Below, piece after piece: positions 36,512 through 48,375 of a stretch of 64,000 nt of DNA. The notes below the pieces were generated by a model that was not told the origin of the DNA, did not search any database, and saw nothing but the letters and a program-made list of their open reading frames with translations. This DNA is from Cryptomeria japonica (taxonomy: Eukaryota > Streptophyta > Pinopsida > Cupressales > Cupressaceae). The position numbers were made by a program, and so were the translations under genes. Position 1 is the stretch's first letter, and every line of letters begins with the position of its first letter. The stretch is from assembly GCF_030272615.1 (NCBI RefSeq), contig NC_081406.1, positions 138,843,361 to 138,907,360 of the forward strand, given 5' to 3'.

Positions 36512-39500
36512 ATGAGCTAGGTGATGAGTGGTATTGGAGGTTCTAAGCCCAAGCCCAAGCCCATGGCCATGACAAGTGGAGCAGGAGGACCTAGAGGTTC
36601 CAAGGCCAGTGCCACTGAGGAAACGATGGTTAAGAAATACAAAGAAGAATTTGTAGATTTGATGCCAGGGACTTCCATTGCTTTGAATACAAATCATTTG
36701 GCATGGAGAGATTTATGGAGCCAATGCAGAAACCCTACCATGCTTAATATGACTAGTTTTGCTCTATTTCATTATTTCTAGAAAAATAGGGTTAAGGGTG
36801 TCCTAATGTCAAACCCTTGGGATTTAAATATGGCAAAGTTAATTGTGTCAGATGTGTATGTTGATGTAGATTTGATCAAAGAGTTGGCCAAATGCTATTG
36901 CCCATTATCTAGGGTAATTAGAAGAAAGAACTAGTCTGCCCTAGTTTCAATTAACAAAGCTAGCTTTGTTGAAGCTTTCCAAATTACTAGTGCTGCATGT
37001 ACAGATATAGATTTGGAGTGGATTGCAGAGGATTGTGAAAAATACAAAGGTGTTATCAAGAAGCATGCAATGCCCAGATACATGCCTAGGGTGGATAGGA
37101 AGCCGGTTGTAATTCCAGAGAGTATCGAACCACCATTTGACATCACACCTCTCCACCATTATATGCATTGTACAATCTATGGATTATGCAGAGTGTTGGG
37201 TTTTGATGGAGATTCAACAGTGTCAGCTGAATTACTGATTATGGCCATGGACATTCATCACCCAGATGTTAACAAAGATTATGATTATGTGGGCTATGTG
37301 GTTGAGCATATTCAGAATGCTCTAGTTGAAATTCAGAGTGGTGGTGCACCCAGCCCTACATTCAAGCATTATTCATTGTTGATGCATTTAATCTTGTTCT
37401 ATAATGTTGAGTTCATGGATAAAGAATTGGATCTTTTGAAAGAAGAATTGGGTGTCTTAATGCCAATACAAAGATGGACCCAAGTTTCGGACAGTAGTTC
37501 TCCCCATTCTTTCCTTTTCTTTGAAAATTGGATTGTTTCGCCAATTATGGAAATTCTAGGAATAAATAGGGAACGATTGTCAATTAATGTTAGGAGAGTT
37601 TTGAGACCTTACCAGTATGTTCCAAACTGGCCTATTTCACATAACTGGGGGGAATTTTATTTTTTTGATAACTTTATTGTGATCAGAGTCTATGGGTGTC
37701 CTTAGCCTCCCCTTATTTTACCAAAATTTGTTCCAATTAGGATTGCTTTTATGGAGTTTATCTGGCAATTGACCCTAGTTGAAAAAGAATACCTTGACAA
37801 ACACAGTAAGGGTTCTCTTCTTCCTAGGCTTTGGGTTGCGTCTGATTTTACCATTGGTAAGAGTTCCTTTGATGAAGTAAACAATTTCCTTAAACAGTAT
37901 AGGTTGGTTAATGCCGTGTCTAGATTCTATGATCCTGAACAATTTATTAAACTTGCATTGCCAAAAATGACACCTTGGGCCAACATAAAGGACCATGAAC
38001 CATTGGATGATAAAGATGTGGTTAGAAATTTGTTGAGAAAAGATGAAGTACAAGAAAGGAGAAGAAAATGGAAAAATTTGATGAGAGTTGAAGCAGAATT
38101 GAAGGCTGTTGACCCTAGTTTCTTAGGTTTTTGCCCTAATAGCCTGTACCTGGAGATGATTAACAAAATGCTGAGTTTATATGAAACTCTGATGGAACAA
38201 ATGCCTCAAATTCCAGAAGTGGCTGCTCAGCAACAAGACCCCCAAGATGGACATTCTTCACATGGCAAGAGGCCACTTAGTGTGCATGTTGATGATGTAG
38301 AGAGTGGGGATGAAGTTCAATCTACTTGAGTGCCAGCTGCAAAGAAACAAAAAACCACTGAGGTCGGTACAATTGTGAGGAGAGACCCTGCTAGAGCAAT
38401 TGTTACAGAACAATGACACTACTTTCATCAAATAAGGACACATCTTAGAGAAGCAGGGCATAATGAAGAACAAGGAGAAACAAATGAAGCCCTTGCTCAA
38501 GGCTTTGATGAGCGTGTGATGTTGTCAAATGAGTTCATGAAAGATGATGATTTTATTAAGTCAGATGAATTTAAAAGTTTTTTGACAAGGTTGAAACAAA
38601 ATCAATTAAAACACAATCTGATCATAGAGGAAGCAAATGAAGAAAAGAAAGAGGAGATCATCAAGGCACTGTAGGAATATGATCCTGATAGGGAGGAAAT
38701 ATCTGTGGAATAGGAAAGACAATTGATAAAGAGTACTGGTATGATTATGATGCCTGACTTGGATATCCAGTCTATTTTTATTATTGATAAGATTAGGAAG
38801 CAAGAGGACCCAATTTTTAAAACTGAATTTGAAATTGGAGATGTAATAAGAGGATCAGGATTTAATCCTAAGTCAAAGATACTTGCTGCTTGGTCTTTGG
38901 CCCATTCCACTCAAAAGCCCCACCTTCTAAATATCCAAGTAGAAAAGAAAGCTGACAAAATGATGTGGAACCCGCAGAACACAACTGACATGGAGACTAC
39001 CTCATTTTTTACTCAAGTTTCTTTCATGAATTTATCAAAAACAGAGGATTTGTTAAGAAGATACACAAAAACATATACCCAATTGATTGCATTGTCTAAA
39101 AAATATGAAGAGACACTAATGAAGAAGGGAACTCTAGAGGAAGAGTTAGTGGAGTTGAAAGAAAAAATTGCAAATGAGCCCCCTCCAATACAGATTACAG
39201 AACAAGTACAAGAAATACCAACTGATGTGACAAAAAAAATGAAGGAATACGTAGGGAAAATTGAAAAGCTTGAAAAGGAACAAAATGTTAAGGCTATCTC
39301 TATTGTGTCAGAAATTGTGAAACACAAGATTAATGTATTGAAAGGCAAATTGATGGTAGTGCATGATTTGCACATTTCTTTGAAAGAGGCAAGCAAAACA
39401 TCCTTTGAGGCTGTCGCTTTTCTTGGACCTTTGTTCAATGTTTGGTCAGGAAGAAGCAGATTAATGGATAAGCTAGATACTACAATGATGTATAGTGACG

Positions 39501-39983
39501 AGTTCCCTCCCAAGATTAGTGACACTAAATACATGGTGGAGGTAATGAATGCAACATGCATTTTTCACAGGGAAGGATGTGCTTATAAATGAAAAATTGC
39601 AGACATTTGGGGAAGGTTATAGTAAATTGGTGCCTTCAATTTATGGTAGTAATGGAGATTTGAAATCAGTTTCTGATTGGACCAGTGAATTTGATTTGAT
39701 TCTGGAGCAAGAAGAAATAATCAAGCATGTAAATGAACAGGTTGATGCTGATTTCCTTAATGGTTTGCTTGATTCACCGTTCAAGGTTGAGGTTGACCAT
39801 GCAAAGTTTATTGTTGAGTCCAGGGAAGTTATAGATGCCAGATTGACAGATTTAGTTGCAAAGTTGGAAGAGGTAAAGGCATTTAGTTGGCCAACAGACA
39901 AAGAAGTGGATAGGTGGCAAGCCATGCTAAAGCCAAAGAAGAAATCTCAGGTTGAGGTTGCTACCCAAGATTCCTCACAGTAA
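36512..39983 (+). pseudogene. ORF B: large unrecognised ORF inside the hAT-like element
   Basis: From 36512 to about 39570 the frame is constant, about 1,020 codons, broken only by TAG/TGA codons (near 36518, 36779, 36932, 37703, 38327, 38414, 38672 and 38714). After one frameshift near 39570 it continues to a TAA at 39981. The N-terminus is Gly/Ser/Lys-rich (GSKPKPKPMAM). A helical globular region follows (36600-38200), then an acidic segment, a basic PAAKKQK patch at 38335 and coiled coils (39010-39330). There is no RT, integrase, transposase or zinc finger. The domain around 37290-37430 resembles element A ORF2. The function is unknown. Confidence 0.7.
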
Positions 39984-41929
39984 TCCTAAGCTTGTTGAAT
40001 CCTCAGGTTGAGGTTGCCACTTTTATTGATCAATGATGTTGAACTTGAAAAATCTTATATAGTTATAATAGCTCAACTGTTCGAGAATTTGATGAGTGCA
40101 TAGTTGAATCGCATTGTGAATTTACTTTCTAATATCATTATGAATATAATATCAATATCATTTGCAGTTTGAGATCTTCACATAATTGTCTTTGTGTTGA
40201 ATTTATGTTTTCACTATGAATTGAATGGTCAAGGGTTTTTCAGTTTACATATGAATTTGGGTTGTGTATGTAATGGCATTATTCATAATTTCATTCGGCA
40301 TTCCTATTTATCTGCAAATGAATCTTATTGAAGTTTATTATCAGTTTGTCTTTGAATTGTAAGTGACTCTATGCCCTAGGATAAGGCACTGGTATGTTGT
40401 CTTGATGTTTTACTAATTATGTTGTATTCATATCAATTGTGGTGTTTAATACTTTCATTCTTAATACTCTTATGATTTTATATGCTATGGATGTTTATGT
40501 AATATATATGGAGGTATTCTCTGAATATGTCTATAATCCGCCCACCAATTACAATGAGGTAAATCCTTAATATGATTCCAGACTAACATAAATTTTGCAT
40601 TCCTAGGCATAATAGGATTAGGAAGCATTAAATGAAAAATTACATACACCATAACAATGCAACAAATGAAAAAAGTTAAATCTCATGATTTTGATCATTT
40701 GAAAGAGAGAGAATTATACACAAAATAAATTTATATATAACTCCTTCAAGAACCTGCACAAAGCTTGACACTAAATGCTTTTCATTTGCTTTGTGTGATC
40801 AATAAAATAGTAGAATGAAATATTCATTGAAACTATGATAGAATTATACACAAAATAAATTTATATATAACACCTTCAAGAACCTGCACAAAGCTTGACA
40901 CTAAATTCTTTTCATTTTCTCTATAAATGACTATACAATATACAACTTGCAAAACTGCTTGAGCCATGCCATTATCACCCTGATGCCTTCAGATGGAATG
41001 TGAGATGTTACATTCTGTCCAATAGATCGTTCCAAATAGAGGAGGAAGCCTTCATGCCCAGAAACAAAGACAATGGAAAGAGGAGCTCGAGCCTTCATGC
41101 CCACAATTAGGGAAAGTGGAAACATGAGATTTAGGGTAAATGTAATATGTTGGGGAGGGGTTGCAACTTCCATGTCATCGCAAAGATGACTGACTGCCAC
41201 TCCCCACCCAAACAAATCCTTCTTTCATTCCTCTGCAAGCTCCTTCTTCAAACCCCTTGCCATCCTATGGCGGAGTAGAAGCAGAGGATGTGCCATGCTT
41301 GGCCTTTCTTGACAAGAAAACATTTTCACACCCCCTCCGGCAATCCTTCTCACTTTCAAAACCCCTCTGACAATAAAAAAACTCACACAGAAGAAAACAA
41401 AAAAACACCCATCCGGTATCATAGAGCACACAACAACTCCATGCACGATCCTGCTCAAACATCATCTTCCTTTCTGAGGAAAAAACCACTCTCAGAAAAT
41501 GAAAAAAGGTTTCTTTTCTGAGTTTCTGTTCTACCAATTAAGTCACCACTCCATTGTATTTATAACATTTTCACACTTCATTTGGTGATGCTCATTCACG
41601 TGAAAAATCATCATTTTGGTGTTTTTCAACATGACTGTAGACTCTAGAAGTCATGCCTATCAAATCTACTCCATCCTGCTAAGGCTCATCTATTGTGAAT
41701 GATTTTGTTATGATTTTATTCCTCCTTGATTGGACAAATTCTACTTCAGAATCCCTAACAACAAGCAACCTGAGCTCTTATTTCTTAGAGAAACCCGCGA
41801 TCTCCCATCTCTAATTCAGAAGCTATCAAATCCTTTTATGCCTCTGAAACCGTCATCCTCACTTGTTTAATCAACCTCGACTCAAGAGAAACCTTCTAAC
41901 TAGTCCCTTATGAATGAGCCAGCATCCAA
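39984..41929. other. Noncoding region 3' of ORF B
   Basis: AT-rich with no convincing coding frame. It contains a direct repeat of about 79 bases at 40711-40789 and 40841-40919 (GAATTATACACAAAATAAAT onward, few mismatches). Small frames at 41225-41537 have no recognisable motif. Confidence 0.6.
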
Positions 41930-42640
41930 GCCTTAAAATTTTTAGGTTGCGAGCTAGCGACCAGATAGTTTGTGGTTAAGTTTTATGGTTATCGCCAGCT
42001 CACGAGGTAAAATGTCTGAATACGTGATCAAGCCGTGAGCTGGCGACAAGTTGGTTTGGGTTTACATCATGAGGTCTCTAGCTTTTTGGGTGTTAGCATT
42101 TTTTGTTAGTGAGCTGGAGATTGTTAGTGAAATTGCTTTGGTCGTGAGGTCTCAAGTTGGTCTGATGTCATACATTATAGCTGCGAGAGTTAGCCAGTAA
42201 CTCATTTCATACAGTTGTCGCTAGCTCTCATGTTTGTTTAATGTTAGCATTTTTAGGTCACAAGCTAGCGACTAGACAATTTGTGGTTAGGTTTAATGGT
42301 TATTTCTAGCTCACGAAGTTAAATGTCTGAAGACCTGATCAAGCTGCGAGCCTATGAGTGAAGTGCTAGCGGTTAAGAGAAAAACAATTTTATGTTGGCA
42401 AGTACACGACAAGGGTTAAAGTTACCACTATCTCCAAGTCGCTGTGGTGACGAGGACTTAACATTTGTGGTCGAGAATTGGCGAGTGCCAGTTCAATTTC
42501 CCTCAGTCTCTAGATCTCAAGGTTAGGAAGGCTTAGCATTTTTAGCTTGCGAGTTGGAGATAGAGAGAGTCGTAAGGGCTTGTCACTAGGTCGCAGGATT
42601 TTCTAATGGGTAGTCTTCTAGGCAGAGAGTTGACGATTGT
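41930..42640. repeat. GCGA/TCGC palindromic-motif block, right
   Basis: Contains GTTGCGAGCTAGCGAC and TCGCCAGCTCACGAGG-type motifs and stretches directly homologous to 34440-34620. It also has an internal repeat of period about 317 (41937 onward and 42253 onward). Together with the left block it brackets ORF B in direct orientation, as LTRs would. However, no PBS, PPT or TG/CA ends with TSD could be found. Confidence 0.7.
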
Positions 42641-42673
42641 GTGCCACGTGTTTTAATGACTTAAATTTAATAT

Positions 42674-42905
42674 CTTGAAATTGCCAAATTTTTTTTTTTA
42701 TGGTTTGAAAATAGCTTGAAATCGCCAATATTTTATTTTTATGGTTTGAAAATAGATTGAAATCGCCAATATTTTTTTTTAATGGTTTGAAAATAGGTTG
42801 AAATCGCCAATGCAAATATTTTTCTGGTTTTAAAAACATTACAATTCGCCCATGCAAATGTTTTTTGGGTTTTAAAAACATTACAATTCGCTAGGGTTTT
42901 TCACA
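42674..42905. repeat. hAT right subterminal tandem repeat, about 41 bp x 5-6
   Basis: Units begin near 42674, 42715, 42757, 42798, 42839 and 42880. Each carries TTGAAATCGCCAA or ACAATTCGCC followed by a T-rich stretch and TGGTTTGAAAATAG or GGTTTTAAAAAC. The TCGCC core matches the left-end motifs. Confidence 0.75.
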
Positions 42906-43069
42906 AAATTTCAGTGATCATGGCTAATTTGCCAATGGAGATTATTATTTTTCTCCATAAACCACAAAAATTCACCAGTAAAATTAAAATTTTCCTCAGA
43001 ATTATACAACTTTCGCCAGGTTTTTACACCTTGTCCAAGGGAGGGGTTTCTTAAAGTTTTCCTTTCACA

Positions 43070-44232
43070 TTACTTTCAATAGTTTTAGCACTACCAAAAA
43101 CTTGTTCTGTGGGTTCTCTTGGTGCATCTAACAAAGCTTTTGCATAAGTCTCAATAATGTTGAGATCTACCTCATATCCCATTTCAGTCACCCATACAAT
43201 CTTAGGGTGTACAACTTCCATCCATGTCTCATCCTTCTTGATGACAAAACAAATTTCTTTGTCATATTTGTCCACTACACTCTGTGGTAGTCTTTCTCTA
43301 GTTTTCATTTTAGCTTGAAAAGCTTTAAATCATTCAGTTATGTTGTTGTCTTTTGCAGTTCCTATGCTAGTAAAAGCTTCCTGTAATTGTTTTCCTACCG
43401 GTATGTCATATCCAAAGTCTTTCGGTCCCGTACTGGGGATTTCCTTAGTGAAATACAACATTAAGCATACTAAATGATTACCAAAGTGAAATGTCCCTTT
43501 CTTATCTCCTTTAATCTTTTTCAAATTATCAATGAGTTCATCTTTTATCCATTCACACACATCTATCATTGCATTGTTGTTAACCATCTCATAAGCATTG
43601 TTAATGCAAAGACTAGAAACTGAATTAAGCCTGTTTGCATGTGTAGTCTTGTAACCTAGCACCATACTTATGAATCTCACATTGATGTCTTTGATATCAT
43701 TCAATCTTAGTGATCTACTATTAGATGTTGCTCCAGTTAGGGTCATTACTTTGTTGTTAGGAACTTTCTTTGTTTTGTCAGGTCTGCTCTCAGTTGAGGG
43801 TAAACTAGTTACTGCCCTAATTGCTTGCCAGGTTATTTTGTAGACAAAATCCAACCATAGAAATTCTCCATGTTCTCTACTTAGGACAATTCTCACTACT
43901 TCTTCCAGAAATTGAGGAATGTTCAGTATTTCCACAAAACCTAGAGTTTCTACAATCTTGTGCTTGGGTTTAACCATGCCATGTTCATCACAAATTACAT
44001 TGGTAAATATTCTCATCAAATCTTCAGAACCTAGTTCTTCTATATTGCAATGTATATACATCCTAGGGTCTTCAACATAAGCTACACATTTAGGAATTTT
44101 TGAAAATGTTCCTATGGAATCATCTTGCTTAGCTACTTCGGGAATTATTTTAAACATGGGCCTAGGGCGTTTTACGTTTTCCACAATAGTAGGGTTTGCA
44201 ATAAACTCGGGAGCAGAAGAAGAAGCCATTGA
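43070..44232 (-). pseudogene. Element A ORF2, N-terminal part (unrecognised family)
   Basis: A clean frame 44229-43330 (MASSSAPEF start) continues after one TGA (explained by CGA to TGA) into 43308-43070. It is predicted largely alpha-helical and cytosolic or nuclear, with no signal peptide or membrane segment. A notable segment at about 43560-43470 reads VCEWIKDELIDNLKKIKG, then FGNHLVCLMLYFTKEI. It has a counterpart in ORF B at 37290-37400 (VVEHIQNALVEIQ, then FKHYSLLMHLILFY). I do not recognise the family. Frame continues across the hAT insertion into 30383. Confidence 0.75.
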
Positions 44233-44531
44233 AAAATACCTCTAGTCACCTTAAAGTATTTTGAATGCTTGAAAAGATTACTTCACACCTTCGCCTTGAA
44301 TGCCTTTTCTCTTTTTCATGCTCTCTGCTAATTTGAATGCACGGTGAATCAAAAATAAGGGAAATTCGATGATTTATAATGACTTTTCTCTTACCAATTG
44401 CATTAAATGCTCATCGGTTAAGTGAAAACTTAACACATCTGTCGGTAAAGAAGAAATCTATCTTCTCACCATCGACTGATGGTAATCTGCATGATATTCA
44501 ATTTGCTACAATATCCCCATAGGGTTACTTC

Positions 44532-44834
44532 TCAGTTGGGTGAAGATTCTCCAGTCGGTGGAGGGTTACTCTGTTCTACTGGTATAGAGATAGTCTCATC
44601 AAGATTCTGATCTCTCTTCCCAATCCATTGTTGTGAAAATTCTTGCTTTACCTCATCTACCTTTTCTTTGCCTTTCAAACTGGATCCTTTATTATTTGCT
44701 AGTGAATTCTTTCTTCTACAAAATTTTAAAATATGTCCAATTTTGTTACAAGCATAACAAGTCACATTATTCCTTTGAATAACTTTTCCATATCTTATGT
44801 CGGTTTATGTTCTGCATTGATTAAATAAGTGTCC
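44532..44834 (-). pseudogene. Element A ORF1, C-terminal part with fourth zinc knuckle
   Basis: This piece reads CYACNKIGHILKFC, a CCHC knuckle, followed by a Lys/Ser-rich tail ending ESSPN and a stop at 44532. Taking out the Copia element plus one ATATC copy puts it in the same frame as the 51498-52355 piece (6,658 bases removed), so both belong to one ORF. Confidence 0.7.
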
Positions 44835-44839
44835 ATATC

Positions 44840-45889
44840 TATTGGTATTTTGGTATGGTTTTGTCATTGATGTCAACATCTACTAAAACTCTAGCACTTT
44901 GGATATCCAACAACATTCACCAATAAGCAAGTGACTTTTGCACAGTCATCGGTATATGGTACACCGGTAGGAAATAATGATCACCGACACTTGGAATGAC
45001 TTGGAAAACACTTGGTAATGTCGAAGACATTATTTGGATATCTTATCTTGGAGAATTGTTTATTTGCATATTCGTATTTGCATATTTTCTATTACCAGCA
45101 AATAAGTCCAAGGTTACACCGCTAGGTTTATCTTTTCCAAATCAGCATGGCACGCTATGGAGATGATTAATTATTGTTGTAAATACATTAAGCCGACATG
45201 TTCAATCAATTATTGCATCAGATATTGTATTATTTGTAAAATGATTTTATTGTAATATCTTGTAGAGCCAACCTACTAAAATTGGTCTTAGGTTATGGTA
45301 TAAATGTAAGGTCTTAATTGTAAGATCGAATGTGGAGTGGAAAAAGGATTTGTACGAAGGTATATGCAAGATTAATCAGAGCTATACATGCAGACATCAT
45401 TTGAAGGTGAAGCTAGGTTTTTGTGAAAAGCTTATCAGAACTACACCGGTATTGAATCCAACATATGAAGATGCTATTTTGAATAGTACATTCTTATTGG
45501 ATTTAACCATCCAATTGTAGTCAGTGTGACTCCCATTTGTGTTTGAGCAGTGAGCTCTAGGCACTTGGCCTTTCTGCATGTGCAGACCCCATTTATGTAC
45601 ACTTACTATCTGCACTAGTATCATTTGATTGTGCGTAAGGTTTCCCATTGTAGTTTTTCCCCTTATAGGGTTTCCATGTACAAATATTGGTGTTATGTGT
45701 TGTGGATGACTTTGTATTTTAGTTTCATGCATTAATCTTTACTGGTATTGCATTTATTTGTTAAATTTGTCCACCGATATAATAGATTGTTTCACCGGTA
45801 TTAAGCAGTAATTTGATTAAGTTGTTTTTGGTTTAATATTATTAGACAACCGATTCAACCCCCCTCTCAGTTGTCTCCGGGACCTGACA
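44840..45889 (+). repeat. Copia 5' LTR
   Basis: About 1,050 bases, from TATTGGTATTTTGG (TG mutated to TA) to CCGGGACCTGACA. A stem-loop lies at 45844-45876 next to the end. Confidence 0.95.
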
Positions 45890-45891
45890 AT

Positions 45892-45904
45892 TGGTATCAG
45901 AGCC
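45892..45904 (+). promoter_or_regulatory. Copia primer-binding site
   Basis: TGGTATCAGAGCC, the classic site complementary to the 3' end of initiator Met tRNA, two bases after the 5' LTR. Confidence 0.9.
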
Positions 45905-45946
45905 TAGTCCTCTATTTGCAGAAGTTTAACAACTTGAGGAGATCCA

Positions 45947-46860
45947 ATGTCTACTAACTATTTCAGGAAGCACATTCCTAAACTTGATGGAACCAACTAT
46001 GGCATATGGAAGATCAAAATGAGACATATCTGAATTGCATTGGAAAGGACATCTGGGAAGTTACAAAAAATGGCTATACTGCTCCCACTTCTAGTCAGCC
46101 TAATCCACCTAACTTGACTAAAGATGAGGAAAATGACTGCAAAGCAAGAGAAGCACTTTTGAGCGCTTTAACAGATTAGCAAATCATGGGATTATCAAAT
46201 AGGTATACTGCTAAAGCTATTTGGGATCACTTGAAAACACTGAATGAAGGAGATTCTGCAATCAAAATTGCAAAACTTGAAAGCTTCTGGGTCAGGTATG
46301 AAAATCTGAAAATGGAAGAAGATGAAAGAATTTCTACTTTTATGGAAAGGGTAAATGAAATTGTTTTGGGTATAAAATGTTGTGGAGGAACCTTAAGTGA
46401 AGATGAAATTGTTTCAAAAGTTTTAAGAGGATTGCCACCGGCATATAAAATGAAGGTTACTGCTATAAATGAGTTAAGAACAATGTCTAAGACATCAGTA
46501 ACTAGGGATACATTGATTGGAAAACTTTCAGCCTTTTAAATTGAGGAATTTGGTCTTGTTGCTACTATAAAGATAGATTTAGCCTTCAAAGCATCAACAT
46601 CATCTGCATCATTTGACAAATCTGATTGGAAAGCCTTTTATGCAAGAGAACTTGAAGAAAGAAGGAAAGAAAATGAAGAACTTGAAGAACTTGAAGCACT
46701 ATTTGCAAGAAAAATGCCTAAAGGTCCAGTTGGAAGTAAGTATGAAGGTAAATCACCCTTTAAATGTTTTAATTGCAACAAGATTGGTCATATGGCTTCA
46801 AGATGCCCTGATAGACATGCTAGACTAAGAGAAGAAGCTAGAAGGACATACAAGCCTAAT
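45947..46860 (+). pseudogene. Copia Gag
   Basis: ATG at 45947. The start reads MSTNYFRKHIPKLDGTNYGI, typical Copia Gag. After a one-base frameshift near 46022, the Gag helical domain continues (TAKAIWDHLKTLNEGD, LESFWVRYENLKMEEDERIS, VLRGLPPAYK). The zinc knuckle CFNCNKIGHMASRC lies at about 46764-46805. In-frame stops occur at about 46178 and 46537. Gag forms particles and binds RNA. Confidence 0.9.
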
Positions 46861-47322
46861 CCTGAATATCAGAGATACAGATTCAAGAAGAATAAGGACA
46901 AACCTTGTTATGTTGCTGATGAAGGAGTGACTGATGATTCTAATGAAGATCCGACAGACAATGGATGGGTTTTTGTTGCTATAACAGAAGATCAACCAAC
47001 ACCTGCAGTGCAACTGGTAGAACATGCCTTGGGAACTAAAATTGAAGTAAAAGATGAATGGATCATTGATTCTGGATGCTCACATCATATGACAGGAGAT
47101 AAAGGTAAATTCTTGAACTTTCAAGAATATAATGGCAGCTTAGTAAGATTTGGAGATGACAAAGCTTGTCAGATCAAAGGTAAGGGTTCAATATCTCTTG
47201 ATGGTAAGCATAACACTGACAATGTTTACTATGTTGAAGGTTTAAAGCATAATATTTTGAGTGTTGGTCAATTAGTTGAGAAAGGATTTTAGTTACAATT
47301 TAAGAATGGAAAATGCAAAATC
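46861..47322 (+). pseudogene. Copia protease
   Basis: WIIDSGCSHHMTGDKGKF at about 47060 contains the retropepsin catalytic motif D-S-G in its Copia form. It is followed by GSISLDGKHNTDNVYYVEGL and NILSVGQL. One TAG at 47290, where Gln is expected, interrupts the frame. Confidence 0.9.
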
Positions 47323-48375
47323 ATGAACAAAACTGGTTTAGAAATTGCAACCGGTAACCAGACTAAAGGTAATATCTTTCATTTGAATAATAGTGAAAAT
47401 ACATGCTTGATTGCACACATAGATGAAAGTTGGCTATGGCATAAGAGACTCTGTCATGTAAACTTTGATTGTATGGTAAAAATTAGTACTGCTAAGGAAG
47501 TTAGAGATTTACCTAAAATTGTCAAACCTCACAACACAGTATGTAAGGAATGTCAATTTGGAAAACAGGTTAGAGCTAGTTTCAAAAGTATTCTAGAAAA
47601 ATCCAATAATGCTCTTGATTTAATTCATACTGATTTATGTGTTCCAGCTAAAACTAAAAGCTTACAAGGTGATAGATATTTCATGCTAATCATTGATGAC
47701 TATTCTAGAATGTGTTGGGTTACTTTTCTCAGAGAAAAATCAGAAGCACTTGGAAAGTTTAAATTGTTCAAAGCAATGGTTGAAAATGAAAATGGTAAGA
47801 AAATCAAATGTTTAAGATTAGATCAAGGAGGTGAATTTACATCTAAGGAATTTAAAAAATTCTGTGAAGTGAATGGAATTAGAAGACAACTATTAGCACC
47901 TCGGACACCTCAACAGAATGGAGTTGTTGAAAGGAAAAATAGAACTATCTTGGATGCAGCTAGAAGTATGTTATCAGAAGAAAATTTACCACATGTATAT
48001 TGGAGAGAGACAGTGAGCATAGCGGTCTATACATTCAACAAAGTTCACATCAAAGGTGAAACCGGTAAGACCCCTCATGAACTATGGTTTGGTATTACTC
48101 CTACTCTTAAATATTTTAGAATATTTGGAAGCAAATGTTGCATTAGAAGAGATGAGTATATTGGGAAATTTGATCCTAGAAGTGATGAAGGAATATTTCT
48201 TGGTTATTCATCTAAGAGTAAAGCATATAGATGTTTTAACAAGAGATTGCATAAAATTGTTGAGATTTCAAATGTAAAGATTGATGAACAATTCAGAGGA
48301 ACTTCAAGGTATATAGATTCTGAACCGGCAACAAAAATTCTAACAAATGAACCTACACCAAATCCACTAGTATAG
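47323..48375 (+). pseudogene. Copia integrase
   Basis: An open frame of 350 codons. Visible in order are WLWHKRLCHVNFD (the H-H of the zinc domain), CKECQFGKQ (C-x2-C), LDLIHTDLC (first catalytic Asp), MLIIDDYSRMCWVTFL, LRLDQGGEF (second Asp region), and PQQNGVVERKNRTILDAARS (catalytic Glu). The later GKFDPRSDEGIFLGYS segment is typical of Copia. It is intact in this span and ends in a TAG at 48373. Confidence 0.9.

Larger units (their letters stand above)
30384..43061 (+). mobile_element. hAT-like DNA transposon, 12.7 kb, inserted in element A ORF2
   Basis: An 8-base direct repeat CTTTCACA flanks it (30376-30383 and 43062-43069), the TSD length of hAT elements. Excision of the insert plus one copy restores element A's frame. 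The termini are weakly similar inverted sequences: CAGAGAGGATTTTAG inward on the left; on the right the inward read is GGAAAACTTTAAG. TCGCC-containing subterminal repeats occur at both ends. A hAT transposase pseudogene lies inside. At 12.7 kb it is long for a hAT, so the ORF B region may be a further insertion or captured sequence. Confidence 0.7.

Noticed and set aside
36512-39983. ORF B as a retroviral-type envelope or pol protein
   Set aside because: No signal peptide, membrane segment, RT, protease or integrase motif is visible.
41225-41537. Cys-rich minus-strand ORFs as a small secreted protein gene
   Set aside because: Overlapping frames on both strands, no signal peptide, no conserved cysteine spacing.
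34240-42640. GCGA blocks as a confirmed LTR pair
   Set aside because: They are directly homologous in part, but no TG/CA ends, PBS, PPT or TSD could be found, so they are listed only as repeats.
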